A stretch of 40,476 bases of DNA from Gammaproteobacteria bacterium (GTDB taxonomy: Bacteria > Pseudomonadota > Gammaproteobacteria > Pseudomonadales > Porticoccaceae): positions 1 to 40,476 of the forward strand of contig QNFP01000009.1 in NCBI GenBank assembly GCA_003645535.1, read 5' to 3'. Under the pieces are notes generated by a model that saw only the letters and a list, made by a program, of their open reading frames with translations, was not told the origin of the DNA and searched no databases. The stretch's first letter is position 1, and the number at the start of each line of letters is the position of its first letter. The position numbers were made by a program, and so were the translations under genes. Positions 7,977 to 16,174 of the stretch are shown piece by piece.

Positions 7977-8375
7977 TTAGCATTGCGTCTTCCTGGTCAC
8001 CAAGCGCGCGAAGCTTAACTCATGATTGTCCGGGTCGCGAACATGAAAATACCGCTCTCCCCAACTGGCATCCGTCGGCCGGGTCTCTGTCCGATAGCCA
8101 GCTGCGACGATTTGCTCGTAGAGAGCATCGACGCTACTCACGTAAAATATCACCCGCCCCCAAAACCCCCGCTGTTCCGTCTGGTTATCGACTACCAGAT
8201 TCACGTAACAGGATCCGGCGTATAAGCTGGTGAACCTGGCCAGTTTACCGCCGTAGCGAACCGTCATATCCAGGGCTTCATAAAAAGCTACACTCGCTGC
8301 CATATCCTGTATTACCAGGGTGATAGCGCTGATGCTTTCTATCTGGGATTTCGGCCGGTTGATGTCGCTATCCAT
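7977..8375 (-). CDS. VOC (glyoxalase/bleomycin-resistance) family protein
   Basis: The 132-residue protein has one vicinal-oxygen-chelate fold made of two beta-alpha-beta-beta-beta modules. The first begins near ISAITLVIQDMAASVAFYE (about 14-32) and the second near GRVIFYVSSVDALYEQI. The closing strand is FHVRDPDNHELSFAR, where the Glu is a usual metal ligand. Members include lyases, dioxygenases and binding proteins, so the reaction cannot be assigned. It is flanked by probable terminators on both sides, so it may be transcribed alone. Confidence 0.75.
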   Translation of the reverse strand: MDSDINRPKSQIESISAITLVIQDMAASVAFYEALDMTVRYGGKLARFTSLYAGSCYVNLVVDNQTEQRGFWGRVIFYVSSVDALYEQIVAAGYRTETRPTDASWGERYFHVRDPDNHELSFARLVTRKTQC

Positions 8376-8469
8376 GGTGTGGATGCCCCCGCTGAGATTT
8401 CAACAGAACAAGCAGATTCCAGGGCCTGGCGCTCGCATATTTTGCTTGCGCTCATTACCAAGAAATAAC

Positions 8470-8495
8470 AGCGAGCAATAAAAGCGAGCAACAAA
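8470..8495. repeat. 13-bp direct repeat, 2 units
   Basis: Units at 8470-8482 and 8483-8495 both read agcgagcaa(t/c)aaa. They abut the thiolase terminator hairpin. Confidence 0.7.
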
Positions 8496-8521
8496 AAAGC
8501 CCGACATTGCCAGGCTTTTTT
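8493..8521 (-). terminator. Rho-independent terminator downstream of the thiolase gene
   Basis: A 9-bp stem pairs aaaaaagcc (8493-8501) with ggctttttt (8513-8521) around an 11-nt loop. This gives a T-tract on either strand. It lies 55 bases past the thiolase stop and 118 bases upstream of the VOC gene start, so it should end thiolase transcription. Confidence 0.75.
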
Positions 8522-8546
8522 ATTATTTCAAATTTATTATTTCAAA
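8520..8546. repeat. 13-bp direct repeat with 1-bp spacer
   Basis: The unit ttattatttcaaa occurs exactly at 8520-8532 and 8534-8546, between the terminator and the thiolase stop codon. Confidence 0.75.
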
Positions 8547-8576
8547 CAGTTCTTATTGTATGAATGCGCACCGTGG

Positions 8577-9755
8577 CTATAGCATTTCTACGGCGACTGC
8601 CGTTGCTTCGCCACCACCGATGCACAGACTTGCGACACCCTTTTTCTTTCCATAAGTCTGTAATGCCCCGAGCAAGGTTACGATAATCCTCGCACCGCTG
8701 GCACCCAGTGGATGGCCAAGAGCACAGGCACCACCGTGGACATTAACTTTGTCATGCGGCAAGCCCAACTCTCGCATGGCAGCCAGAGCAACCACTGCAA
8801 AGGCTTCGTTAATTTCAAACAAATCAACATCTTCAACAGACCAGCCTGTTTTTTTAAACAACTTTTCTATGGCGCCTACCGGTGCCGTAGTGAACCATTC
8901 CGGTTCCTGGGCAAACTGGCTATAACCGCGAATAACGGCAATCGGCGTCAGTCCTTTCTCATCCGCCACACTCTGTCGCGTTAGCACAAGTGCGGCGGCA
9001 CCGTCGGAAATTGAACTTGAATTAGCTGCGGTAACAGTACCGTTTTCCCTGAAGGCAGGGCCAAGGTTAGGTATTTTTTCGGGCCTGGCGTTGCCAGGCT
9101 GCTCATCAGTATCCACGACCGTTTCTGACTTTCGATCCTTCACTGTAACGGGTTCGATCTCAGCTTTAAAATTGCCGTCGGCAATCGCCTGATTGGCCCG
9201 GCGCAGTGATTCCAGAGCGTAGCCATCCTGTTCTTCACGAGTGAATTCAAATTTATCCGCGCATTGCTCCGCAAATACACCCATAAGACCGCCGGTATAA
9301 GCATCCTGTAAGCCGTCTATGTACATGTGGTCAAGCATTTCACCGTGGCCTATCCGATAACCGCTACGGGCCTTGTTAAGTATGTAGGGCGCGTTGCTCA
9401 TACTTTCCATACCACCTGCCACCACAATATCGGATTGCCCGGCACTAAGGGTATCGCAGGCCATCATCACTGTTTTCATTCCCGAGCCACACATCTTATT
9501 GACAGTGGTGGTGCCAACACCGACCGGCAGGTCAGCGCCCAATGCCGCCTGCCGCGCCGGCGACTGCCCGACACCGGCTGGTAGTACGCAGCCCATTAAC
9601 ACTTCATCGACAGCATCTTTATCGACACCGGCACGTTGTAAAGCGGCCGCTATTGCCGCAGAACCGAGTTGTGGGGATGGCATATTTGCCAGGGCACCCA
9701 TCATGCCGCCCATTGGGGTACGTGCATATCCGCAAATAACAAGTTGATCAGTCAT
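8577..9755 (-). CDS. acetyl-CoA acetyltransferase / thiolase
   Basis: The protein of about 392 residues catalyses thiolytic cleavage of 3-ketoacyl-CoA or condensation of two acetyl-CoA. Catalytic residues are visible as the acylated Cys in NKMCGSGMK (C89), the His in NEAFAVVA, the GHPLGASGAR motif and the C-terminal Cys in SLCIGGGEATAV. Of several in-frame ATGs I take the one at 9755, because GGAGG (9765-9761) lies five bases upstream; the more distal ATG at 9770 would precede that site. The sequence suits a biosynthetic or degradative acetoacetyl-CoA thiolase equally well. It may serve the acyl-CoA catabolic block downstream. Confidence 0.92.
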   Translation of the reverse strand: MTDQLVICGYARTPMGGMMGALANMPSPQLGSAAIAAALQRAGVDKDAVDEVLMGCVLPAGVGQSPARQAALGADLPVGVGTTTVNKMCGSGMKTVMMACDTLSAGQSDIVVAGGMESMSNAPYILNKARSGYRIGHGEMLDHMYIDGLQDAYTGGLMGVFAEQCADKFEFTREEQDGYALESLRRANQAIADGNFKAEIEPVTVKDRKSETVVDTDEQPGNARPEKIPNLGPAFRENGTVTAANSSSISDGAAALVLTRQSVADEKGLTPIAVIRGYSQFAQEPEWFTTAPVGAIEKLFKKTGWSVEDVDLFEINEAFAVVALAAMRELGLPHDKVNVHGGACALGHPLGASGARIIVTLLGALQTYGKKKGVASLCIGGGEATAVAVEML

Positions 9756-9800
9756 CATTGCCTCCATCATTTCAAGCTATTTTTGTGAGTCTTACTACCA

Positions 9801-9836
9801 GCACTCTAGTTAGTTCTCTAGCTAGTGCTCTGATTT
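9801..9836. repeat. 12-bp imperfect tandem repeat, 3 units
   Basis: Three units start at 9801, 9813 and 9825, with consensus g..ctctagnta. They lie between the thiolase start and the sspB stop. Confidence 0.7.
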
Positions 9837-9870
9837 ATGCGGCGCTGGTACGTGCGCCTGCTACCACCCT

Positions 9871-10260
9871 TTATTCAACCACTCGTAGCCGAGGTTTTCC
9901 GCCACTTCCACCACCGGGAGCAGGTTTATCGGGCGGCGTTAATGGTGGCGCTTCTTCCGGTTCAAAAACCATACCCTGTCCATTCTCCTGAGCATAAATG
10001 CCCATCACCGCATGAATTGGAACATGGATGTCGGTAGGTAATCCACCAAAGCGAGTACTAAAACTTACGCGGTTATTATCTATATCGAATCCCACCACGG
10101 CGCGGGGGGCAATATTGAGTACGATCTGGTCGTCGGTAACATGATTTTGCGGCACTTGCACTCCCTCTGCGAGAGCATTAACAACGAGATGAGGCGTGCA
10201 GCCGTTATCCACTATCCATTCGAAAAAGGCACGAATAAGGTAAGGTCGATTTGAGGTCAT
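9871..10260 (-). CDS. sspB: ClpXP protease specificity-enhancing factor SspB
   Basis: SspB binds ssrA-tagged proteins and delivers them to ClpXP. The 129-residue protein begins MTSNRPYLIRAFFEWIVDNG, the standard family opening, so I place the start three codons inside the longest frame. The substrate-binding domain extends to about residue 95. A flexible proline- and glycine-rich linker follows and ends in KPRLRVVE, the ClpX-docking tail. It is downstream of sspA, as in most gammaproteobacteria, separated by a 98-bp spacer that carries a four-copy 11-bp repeat. Confidence 0.95.
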   Translation of the reverse strand: MTSNRPYLIRAFFEWIVDNGCTPHLVVNALAEGVQVPQNHVTDDQIVLNIAPRAVVGFDIDNNRVSFSTRFGGLPTDIHVPIHAVMGIYAQENGQGMVFEPEEAPPLTPPDKPAPGGGSGGKPRLRVVE

Positions 10261-10284
10261 AGCCATCATGTTTGCTTATCTTTC

Positions 10285-10328
10285 TTACCGCATAATTACC
10301 GTATAACTGGCGTATGATTACCGCATAA
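10285..10328. repeat. 11-bp tandem repeat, 4 units
   Basis: Units start at 10285, 10296, 10307 and 10318. The first and fourth are identical (ttaccgcataa), the second differs by one base and the third by four. The array sits in the sspA-sspB spacer, 25 bases upstream of the sspB start. Confidence 0.9.
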
Positions 10329-10358
10329 GCGGTCAACACAAGTAACAGAACCACAAAT

Positions 10359-10991
10359 TCAGGTATTCATTTCTCGTTCTGCCTCAGTCAGGCTTTCACT
10401 GAATGCTGGCCGCTCGAAAAGCCGCTGCATATAGGCTAGCAACGGCTTAACCTGTTTACCAGTGGGCAATTTAATACCGAGAGCTTCCAGACGCCATAGC
10501 AAAGGAGCCATACAGCAATCTACCAGAGTGAACTCATCGTGCATAAAATACGGGTGTTCGACAAATAACGGGGCAATACCCAGTAGACTATCGCGCAGTT
10601 CCTTACGCGCTGTCGTAGCTGCTGCGCTATCAGCCTGACCCAGAATCAGATCAACTTTTGTGCACCAGTCACGTTCAATGCGGTGCATAAATTGGCGATG
10701 CAGCGCTCTCGATACGGGATATACCGGTAATAATGGAGGGTGTGGAAAGCGTTCGTCGAGGTATTCCATCATCACCTTTGATTCATAAAGTGACAGGTCC
10801 CGGTCTACCAGGGCAGGCGCGGTACCATAAGGATTTACTTCAAGAAGCGCCTCCCCCACCTGATCGGGGTCAACATTTTCAATTTCGACGGACACACCTT
10901 TTTCCGCCAAAACAATGCGCACTCGGTGGCAATAGTGACTTGCCGGATCAGAGTACAAAGTCATTGATGACCGTTTCGAAACAATCCCCAT
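10359..10991 (-). CDS. sspA: stringent starvation protein A (GST-fold transcription factor)
   Basis: SspA is an RNA-polymerase-associated protein with a glutathione-S-transferase fold that acts in stress and starvation responses. The 210-residue protein shows the conserved N-terminal thioredoxin-like segment [23 protein letters not shown] and the [18 protein letters not shown] region, then an all-helical C-terminal domain. AGG eight bases before the ATG at 10991 favours that start over a GTG three codons upstream. It follows the petA-petBC genes on the same strand with a 67-bp gap, an arrangement known from Pseudomonas. Confidence 0.95.
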   Translation of the reverse strand: MGIVSKRSSMTLYSDPASHYCHRVRIVLAEKGVSVEIENVDPDQVGEALLEVNPYGTAPALVDRDLSLYESKVMMEYLDERFPHPPLLPVYPVSRALHRQFMHRIERDWCTKVDLILGQADSAAATTARKELRDSLLGIAPLFVEHPYFMHDEFTLVDCCMAPLLWRLEALGIKLPTGKQVKPLLAYMQRLFERPAFSESLTEAEREMNT

Positions 10992-11058
10992 CAGAGGCAC
11001 CTTAGGTTAGTTATTGAAGCATTTATCGTCAGTATTGATGATGAGCATTCGTACCCGG

Positions 11059-13110
11059 TTAATGGACATCCTTCCAGTACTCTCTATTCAACAACCACAC
11101 CCAAACCAGCAAAAAGAGAAGGAAAAGCAATACATAAACCCCTATTTTCCGACTTTCGCCGGCAACAGGATTTGCGAGGTAAGACAGGAAGTTAACCAGA
11201 TCGTAAACAGCTACATCATACTCGTCGGCCGACAGCTTGCCATCGACCAGTTCATAAGTACCACAGGGATCGGCCAAAATCGGCTCACTGGTCAGCGGAT
11301 CGACTTTAACACCACCGTTAGAAGCCAACTCAGGACCCGGAGCACACACGGGTAGACCCTGTAAATCAAGCAAGGCGTGGGGCATGCCCACATCTTTAAA
11401 AACTTTATTGTTAACGCCGTATGGTCGACTGTCATCAGCATAAAAATTACGCAAATATGTGTACACCCACTGCGGCGACCGCGCCCGCGTCACCAGAGTC
11501 AGATCAGGAGGGGGGACACCGAACCATTGTTTGGCAAGGGGCACAGGCATGGAAATTTGCATGAGCTGACCAATCTTCTGATCGGTAAACATAAGGCTGT
11601 CCATGAACATACCATGAGGAACACCGAGGTCATCGGCAACCCGCTCCCAGCGCGAATATTTGGCGGAATGACAGCCCATGCAATAGTTAACAAAAATTTG
11701 GGCACCGCGCTGTAAAGACGCTTTATCGTCACCATCTGCTTCGAACGCATCGCAGGAAATAGTGCCACAGTCGTGACTGGCTTCGGAACCAACCGCTTTG
11801 AGGGGCACGACTACCAGGCCGATAATTATAAACAACACGCCCATTGCCCGCCAAAATCCCATACCGCCATCCATAGTGACGCGGTCGGGTTCCTGTCGTG
11901 TCTTTTCAAAGCTCGTCCATATCGGCATCGCCAGGAAAAACAGGAAATACAACACGGTACAAATCTGTGCCAGACCTGTTCTCTCAGGTGTTGGAGCTTT
12001 TACACCCAGGACACCGAGGATGACAAACGATGCGGCAAATACCACTACCGCCACTTTGCTCATATTGCCTTTGTAGCGGATAGATTTGACGGGGCTACGA
12101 TCCAGCCAGGGCAGAACAAACAGAATAGCGACCGCCGCCGCCATCACTAGAAACCCCAGGAACTTGGCGGTTAAGGGCCCAAGTTCAAACGTCACTGCCC
12201 GCAGCATCGAGTAGAAGGGCGTAAAGTACCAGACAGGCGCTATATGCTCCGGCGTTTTCAAGGGGTTGGCTATTTCGAAATTAGCGTACTCAATAAAGTA
12301 GCCGCCCATTTCCGGCATAAAGAAAACGATAAAACAGAATACAAAAAGGAAAACCACTATTGGCACCAGGTCATGTACCGTGTAGTAGGGATGGAAGGGT
12401 ATGCCATCCAGAGGAATCCCGTTTTCGTCCTTGTTCTTCTTAATCTCTATACCATCGGGGTTGTTAGACCCGACCTCATGCAAAGCCAGCAAATGAAGCA
12501 CCACCAGGCCTAACAGAACAATGGGCACCGCTACCACATGCAGGGCGAAAAACCGATTGAGAGTGATGCCGGAAATCAGGTAGTCACCCCGCACCCATTC
12601 GACAATTGCCTCGCCAATGTAGGGGATCGCTCCAAACAGTGAGATGATCACCTGCGCACCCCAGTAAGACATTTGTCCCCAGGGCAAAACATAACCAAGG
12701 AATCCCTCTGCCATCAGCGCCAGAAAGATGGCCATACCAAACAACCACACCAGTTCACGGGGCGCTTTATAAGAGCCATAAAGCAAGCCGCGAAACATGT
12801 GTAGATATATCACCAGAAAGAATGCCGAGGCTCCGGTGGAATGCATGTAGCGCAATATCCAGCCAAGATCGACATCGCGCATTATATATTCGACAGAGGC
12901 AAAAGCATCTTCGGAGGATGGCTCAAAGCTCATGGTCAGCCAGATACCAGTAAGGAACTGGTTGGCCATGACCAACATTGACAGTACGCCAAAGAAATAC
13001 CAGAAGTTGAAGTTCTTGGGAGCGTAGTACTTCGCCATGTGGGTATTCCACGCGCGCTCTACCGGCAGCCGATCATCAACCCAGCCCCACAATGCGACTA
13101 GCCACTTCAT
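11059..13110 (-). CDS. petBC: fused cytochrome b / cytochrome c1 of the bc1 complex
   Basis: One 683-residue frame carries two bc1 subunits. Residues 1 to about 402 are cytochrome b: eight membrane helices, heme-b ligands H90/H104 and H191/H206, and the quinol-site motif PVWY (292-295) in place of the commoner PEWY. A linker with one hydrophobic helix (about 419-437) leads to cytochrome c1, with the heme-c site CMGCH (477-481), a likely axial Met in GMPH (M576), and the C-terminal anchor helix (about 659-677). In many bacteria these are two genes, and the c1 part has its own signal peptide; here the internal helix occupies that place. Bradyrhizobium FbcH is the classic precedent, made as a fusion and then cleaved. 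The start overlaps the petA stop by four bases. Confidence 0.95.
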   Translation of the reverse strand: MKWLVALWGWVDDRLPVERAWNTHMAKYYAPKNFNFWYFFGVLSMLVMANQFLTGIWLTMSFEPSSEDAFASVEYIMRDVDLGWILRYMHSTGASAFFLVIYLHMFRGLLYGSYKAPRELVWLFGMAIFLALMAEGFLGYVLPWGQMSYWGAQVIISLFGAIPYIGEAIVEWVRGDYLISGITLNRFFALHVVAVPIVLLGLVVLHLLALHEVGSNNPDGIEIKKNKDENGIPLDGIPFHPYYTVHDLVPIVVFLFVFCFIVFFMPEMGGYFIEYANFEIANPLKTPEHIAPVWYFTPFYSMLRAVTFELGPLTAKFLGFLVMAAAVAILFVLPWLDRSPVKSIRYKGNMSKVAVVVFAASFVILGVLGVKAPTPERTGLAQICTVLYFLFFLAMPIWTSFEKTRQEPDRVTMDGGMGFWRAMGVLFIIIGLVVVPLKAVGSEASHDCGTISCDAFEADGDDKASLQRGAQIFVNYCMGCHSAKYSRWERVADDLGVPHGMFMDSLMFTDQKIGQLMQISMPVPLAKQWFGVPPPDLTLVTRARSPQWVYTYLRNFYADDSRPYGVNNKVFKDVGMPHALLDLQGLPVCAPGPELASNGGVKVDPLTSEPILADPCGTYELVDGKLSADEYDVAVYDLVNFLSYLANPVAGESRKIGVYVLLFLLFLLVWVWLLNREYWKDVH

Positions 13111-13706
13111 GATGCTGCCTCCTCGTCAATACCTATCACCACAACATTTTCGCTCTCATAGCTATGCGGCGGCACCACTAAATTGAGCGGTGCTGGAACG
13201 CTTTTGTAGACACGTCCCGCCAGATCAAACTTGGATCCGTGACAGGGGCAAAAAAAGCCTCCCAGCCATTCATCACCACCTAAATCAGCCGCGCCCACAT
13301 CCGGTCGATACATTGGCGCGCAACCCAGGTGCGTACACAAACCTACCATAATCAGATATTCAGCCTTGATAGCACGATTCTGTGGATCTACATATGCGGG
13401 TTGTACGGACTTTTCAGACTCTGGGTCCGCTAACCTGTCTGTCTCCTGTTCCAGAGCCGCAAGGGCCTCGGCAGAGCGTCGGACAATATATACGGGCTGA
13501 CCGCGCCATTCTTCAACAACCATCTGCCCCGGTTCAATTTTGCCGATATTTATTGATACCGGCGCACCTGCCGCCTTGGCTTTGGCGCTTGGAAACCACG
13601 AACCAACAAATGGAATTGCCGCTCCTGCGGCTCCAGCTGCACCGACCACGCAAGTGGCTCCAGTCAAAAAGCGGCGACGCCCTTGATTGACACCGTCATT
13701 GCTCAT
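13107..13706 (-). CDS. petA: ubiquinol-cytochrome c reductase Rieske iron-sulfur subunit
   Basis: The 199-residue Rieske protein carries the 2Fe-2S cluster that takes electrons from ubiquinol at the Qo site. It has an N-terminal Tat-type anchor (GRRRFLTG, residues 9-16, then a hydrophobic Ala/Gly stretch). The cluster-binding boxes are CTHLGC (124-129) and CPCHGS (153-158), giving two Cys and two His ligands plus the disulfide pair. It is the first gene of the petA-petBC unit and overlaps petBC by ATGA. A plausible sigma-70 promoter lies about 94-122 bases upstream. Confidence 0.96.
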   Translation of the reverse strand: MSNDGVNQGRRRFLTGATCVVGAAGAAGAAIPFVGSWFPSAKAKAAGAPVSINIGKIEPGQMVVEEWRGQPVYIVRRSAEALAALEQETDRLADPESEKSVQPAYVDPQNRAIKAEYLIMVGLCTHLGCAPMYRPDVGAADLGGDEWLGGFFCPCHGSKFDLAGRVYKSVPAPLNLVVPPHSYESENVVVIGIDEEAAS

Positions 13707-13799
13707 ATGAGCTCCCCTAAGCTACAGAAAAAAGACAGGCCGAGTTACTGGGAAACAGTCCCTGCACACCTGTATGCATGCGCATAAAAAAGGCGTGCT

Positions 13800-13828
13800 A
13801 TGGTAATAATAAATCCCAAAAATGGCAA
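13800..13828 (-). promoter_or_regulatory. candidate sigma-70 promoter for petA-petBC
   Basis: Read on the minus strand, TTGCCA (13828-13823) and TACCAT (13805-13800) are separated by 17 bases. They lie downstream of the rpsI terminator and about 94 bases before the petA start. The -35 matches consensus at five of six positions and the -10 at four. Confidence 0.45.
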
Positions 13829-13870
13829 GCGATAATCACCTGACATCTCCGCAACCTGCTGTTTTAAAAC

Positions 13871-13898
13871 AAAAAAAAGCCCAACATACAGCTGGGCT
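13871..13898 (-). terminator. Rho-independent terminator of rplM-rpsI
   Basis: On the minus strand AGCCCA and TGGGCT form a 6-bp stem around a 9-nt loop and are followed by eight T residues (13878-13871). It lies 25 bases after the rpsI stop and separates the ribosomal genes from the bc1 genes. Confidence 0.85.
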
Positions 13899-13922
13899 AA
13901 TTCAAATATCGTACAAAGAAAC

Positions 13923-14312
13923 TTAACGTTTTGAGAATTGTGGACGTTTGCGCGCTTTGTGCAAACCAACCTTTTTCCGTTCCACTTCGCGAGCATCGCG
14001 AGTTAAAAAGCCAGCTTGCCGCAACGGTGAGCGCAATGCTTCATCGTATTGCAACAGTGCTCTCGCCAGACCGTGCCGAATAGCGCCCGCCTGACCAAAG
14101 CTGCCACCACCTTTAACTGTGACTTTCAAATCAAAGGTATCAGACGCGTCGACTGTTACCAGAGGCTGACGCACAATCATCCGCGCCACTTCACGACCAA
14201 AATATTGCTCGATAGTGCGGTCGTTAATCGTAATATTACCCGTGCCACGAGTCATAAAAACTCGTGCGGAGGATGTTTTTCGTCGGCCCGTGCCGTAATA
14301 GGTGTCTGCCAT
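13923..14312 (-). CDS. rpsI: 30S ribosomal protein S9
   Basis: The 129-residue protein has the S9 signatures [15 protein letters not shown] at the start and the basic tail [17 protein letters not shown], which reaches the ribosomal P site. GAGG eight bases upstream supports the ATG at 14312 over an in-frame TTG two codons earlier. It is cotranscribed with rplM, 10 bases downstream of it, and is followed by a strong terminator. Confidence 0.98.
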   Translation of the reverse strand: MADTYYGTGRRKTSSARVFMTRGTGNITINDRTIEQYFGREVARMIVRQPLVTVDASDTFDLKVTVKGGGSFGQAGAIRHGLARALLQYDEALRSPLRQAGFLTRDAREVERKKVGLHKARKRPQFSKR

Positions 14313-14322
14313 GCTCAATACC

Positions 14323-14751
14323 TCAAATGTTTAATTCTTGTGGCTGTTGGGCTGCATGTGGATGCTCTGTGCCAGCATACACTTTAAGTTTTTTAAACAT
14401 CTCGCGGCCCAGAGGTCCTTTCGGCAACATGCCCTTAACGGCCTTTTCCAAAACTCTCTCAGGTGCCTTTTCGATTAATTTTTCGAAACTGATGTCTTTA
14501 ATTCCGCCCGGATATCCGGTGTGGTGGTAGTAAATCTTATCGGTCGTCTTCTTGCCGGTAACGCGGACTTTTTCACAGTTAACAACAACAATGTAATCAC
14601 CGGTGTCAACGTGGGGCGTATATTCAGGCTTGTGCTTGCCGCGCAAACGACTGGCTATCTGGCTGGCTAAACGACCCAGCGTTTTCTCGGCCGCATCGAC
14701 TACGTACCAATCGCGCTGTACGGTCTCAGCTCTGGCGCTATATGTCTTCAT
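14323..14751 (-). CDS. rplM: 50S ribosomal protein L13
   Basis: The 142-residue protein starts [20 protein letters not shown], the standard L13 opening, which identifies the ATG at 14751 as the start rather than an upstream one. Further family blocks are [22 protein letters not shown] and [18 protein letters not shown]. It heads the rplM-rpsI operon and has a well-formed sigma-70 promoter about 45-73 bases upstream. Confidence 0.98.
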   Translation of the reverse strand: MKTYSARAETVQRDWYVVDAAEKTLGRLASQIASRLRGKHKPEYTPHVDTGDYIVVVNCEKVRVTGKKTTDKIYYHHTGYPGGIKDISFEKLIEKAPERVLEKAVKGMLPKGPLGREMFKKLKVYAGTEHPHAAQQPQELNI

Positions 14752-14795
14752 GGAAGTCCCGTCTGATTTGTGCTGGCTTAGTAAAGCGAGCGCGA

Positions 14796-14824
14796 ATTCT
14801 ACCGATGAGCGCAAGGCTTTTCAA
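14796..14824 (-). promoter_or_regulatory. sigma-70 promoter of rplM-rpsI
   Basis: On the minus strand TTGAAA (14824-14819) and TAGAAT (14801-14796) are separated by exactly 17 bases, and each matches consensus at five of six positions (TTGACA, TATAAT). Transcription would start near 14789, leaving a leader of about 38 bases before the rplM ATG. Confidence 0.75.
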
Positions 14825-14881
14825 GAGCAAAAACCCGGGTTTCTTTCGATTTAGCATCGGCAAATGGTGCTTTTTGTTCAT

Positions 14882-15982
14882 TTAAGCCCGATGAGGACGA
14901 GCGAGGTACTCTTCGCTTTGCATTTCCAGCAGACGACTGCGGGTGCGTTGGAACTCAAAAGCCAGATTCCCACCCCTGTAAATTCCCTCAAGGTTGACTG
15001 CTGCCGATATCACCACTTTGACATTACGGTCATAAAACTCATCGATCATATTGATAAAGCGTCTCGCTTCATCATCCCGTTGACCATCCATTTCAGGTAC
15101 CAGGCTAATCAATACGGCATGGAATTCCCTGGCCAGTTCAATGTAGTCATTTTGGCTACGAGGCCCAGCGCACAGAGCATCGAAATCGAACCAGATAACG
15201 TCTTCGCCGACATATCGACACTGAATATCGCGCCCTTCGACCTCGATAAAAACACCTTTTCGTACTTCTTCAAGTGTCGGTACCAGCTTGTTAAAAGCGT
15301 CAAACAATGATGCATTCGCCTGGTCACCCAACGGCCAGTGATAAAGCCTGGCCTGAGTAAGCACACGCAAACGGTAATCCATACCGCTGTCGAGATTCAC
15401 TACATCGCAGTATTTCTTGATCGACTTGATGGCCGACCGGAAACGCTGCCTCTGCAGACCGTTTTCGTAGAGTTTGTCAGGAATTATATTAGAGGTAGCA
15501 ACCAGTGTGACACCGCGAGCAAAGAGTTGATCTATAAGTGTTCCCAGCAACATCGCGTCGGCGATATCGGCGACAAAAAACTCGTCAAAACAAATCACCC
15601 TGGTTTCGTTGGCGATTCCTGCAGCAACCTTTTCAAGGGGGTTTTTGTGGCCGGCCAACTCAGTGAGGTCACGATGTACGCGTTTCATAAAACGATGAAA
15701 ATGAACACGCATTTTCTGTTGAAACGGCAGACTTTCGTAGAAACTATCCATCAGGTAGGTCTTGCCACAACCTACTCCACCCCACAAATATATACCCTTG
15801 ACTGGAGTAACACGCTGCCTGCCCAACAAGCGGTTCCACAGGCTACCCTTCGTGTCGGCAGCAAGCACCAACTCGTCATGCAATACCTGCAGTTTTTTAA
15901 CGACCCGCGCCTGAGATGCGTCTTCGAAAAAACCCTCCTGCCGCAAATCCTGTTGATAGCGCTGTAATGGCGTAAGAGTCAT
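14882..15982 (-). CDS. zapE: cell division protein ZapE (AFG1-family ATPase)
   Basis: ZapE is a cytosolic ATPase that associates with the Z ring; eukaryotic AFG1 is its mitochondrial relative. The 366-residue protein starts MTLTPLQRYQQDL, matching the family, so the ATG at 15982 is preferred over a frame 40 codons longer. Walker A is GGVGCGKT (68-75) and the Walker B region is CFDEFFVADIADAM. The downstream ATSNIIPDKLYENGLQRQRF block is strongly characteristic. It lies immediately upstream of rplM on the same strand but is separated from it by the rplM promoter. Confidence 0.95.
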   Translation of the reverse strand: MTLTPLQRYQQDLRQEGFFEDASQARVVKKLQVLHDELVLAADTKGSLWNRLLGRQRVTPVKGIYLWGGVGCGKTYLMDSFYESLPFQQKMRVHFHRFMKRVHRDLTELAGHKNPLEKVAAGIANETRVICFDEFFVADIADAMLLGTLIDQLFARGVTLVATSNIIPDKLYENGLQRQRFRSAIKSIKKYCDVVNLDSGMDYRLRVLTQARLYHWPLGDQANASLFDAFNKLVPTLEEVRKGVFIEVEGRDIQCRYVGEDVIWFDFDALCAGPRSQNDYIELAREFHAVLISLVPEMDGQRDDEARRFINMIDEFYDRNVKVVISAAVNLEGIYRGGNLAFEFQRTRSRLLEMQSEEYLARPHRA

Positions 15983-16083
15983 TTCCAAATTAACAGAATT
16001 GCATTGCCCGAATATTGCATCGCCTGAACAAGGGATAGCGGAAAAAATAGCGATGCACTCTACCTTTAGACAGCAGCTGACAC

Positions 16084-16144
16084 AACCTTCCAACTGGAAC
16101 ACCTTCCAACTGGAACATCCTAACTGGCACTTCCTAACTGGCAG
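16084..16144. repeat. imperfect tandem repeat, 4 units of 14-17 bp
   Basis: Two units carry ccttccaactggaac (starting near 16084 and 16101) and two carry tcctaactggca (near 16118 and 16132). They lie between the zapE start and the hydrolase stop. The units shorten progressively, which suggests serial duplication with deletion. Confidence 0.7.
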
Positions 16145-16174
16145 TGCCCTGAGCGACGCCCTGCAAAGACAGGA

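Noticed and set aside
12600-13110. Possible frameshift between cytochrome b and c1
   Set aside because: The single frame is continuous over 683 codons and both domains are complete, so the fusion is taken as real.
14831-14842. Palindrome aaacccgggttt after zapE as a terminator
   Set aside because: It has no room for a loop and only a short T-run, so I do not list it as a terminator.
15338-15967. 209-codon plus-strand open frame
   Set aside because: It lies entirely antisense to zapE, whose motifs are complete, and shows no family features of its own.
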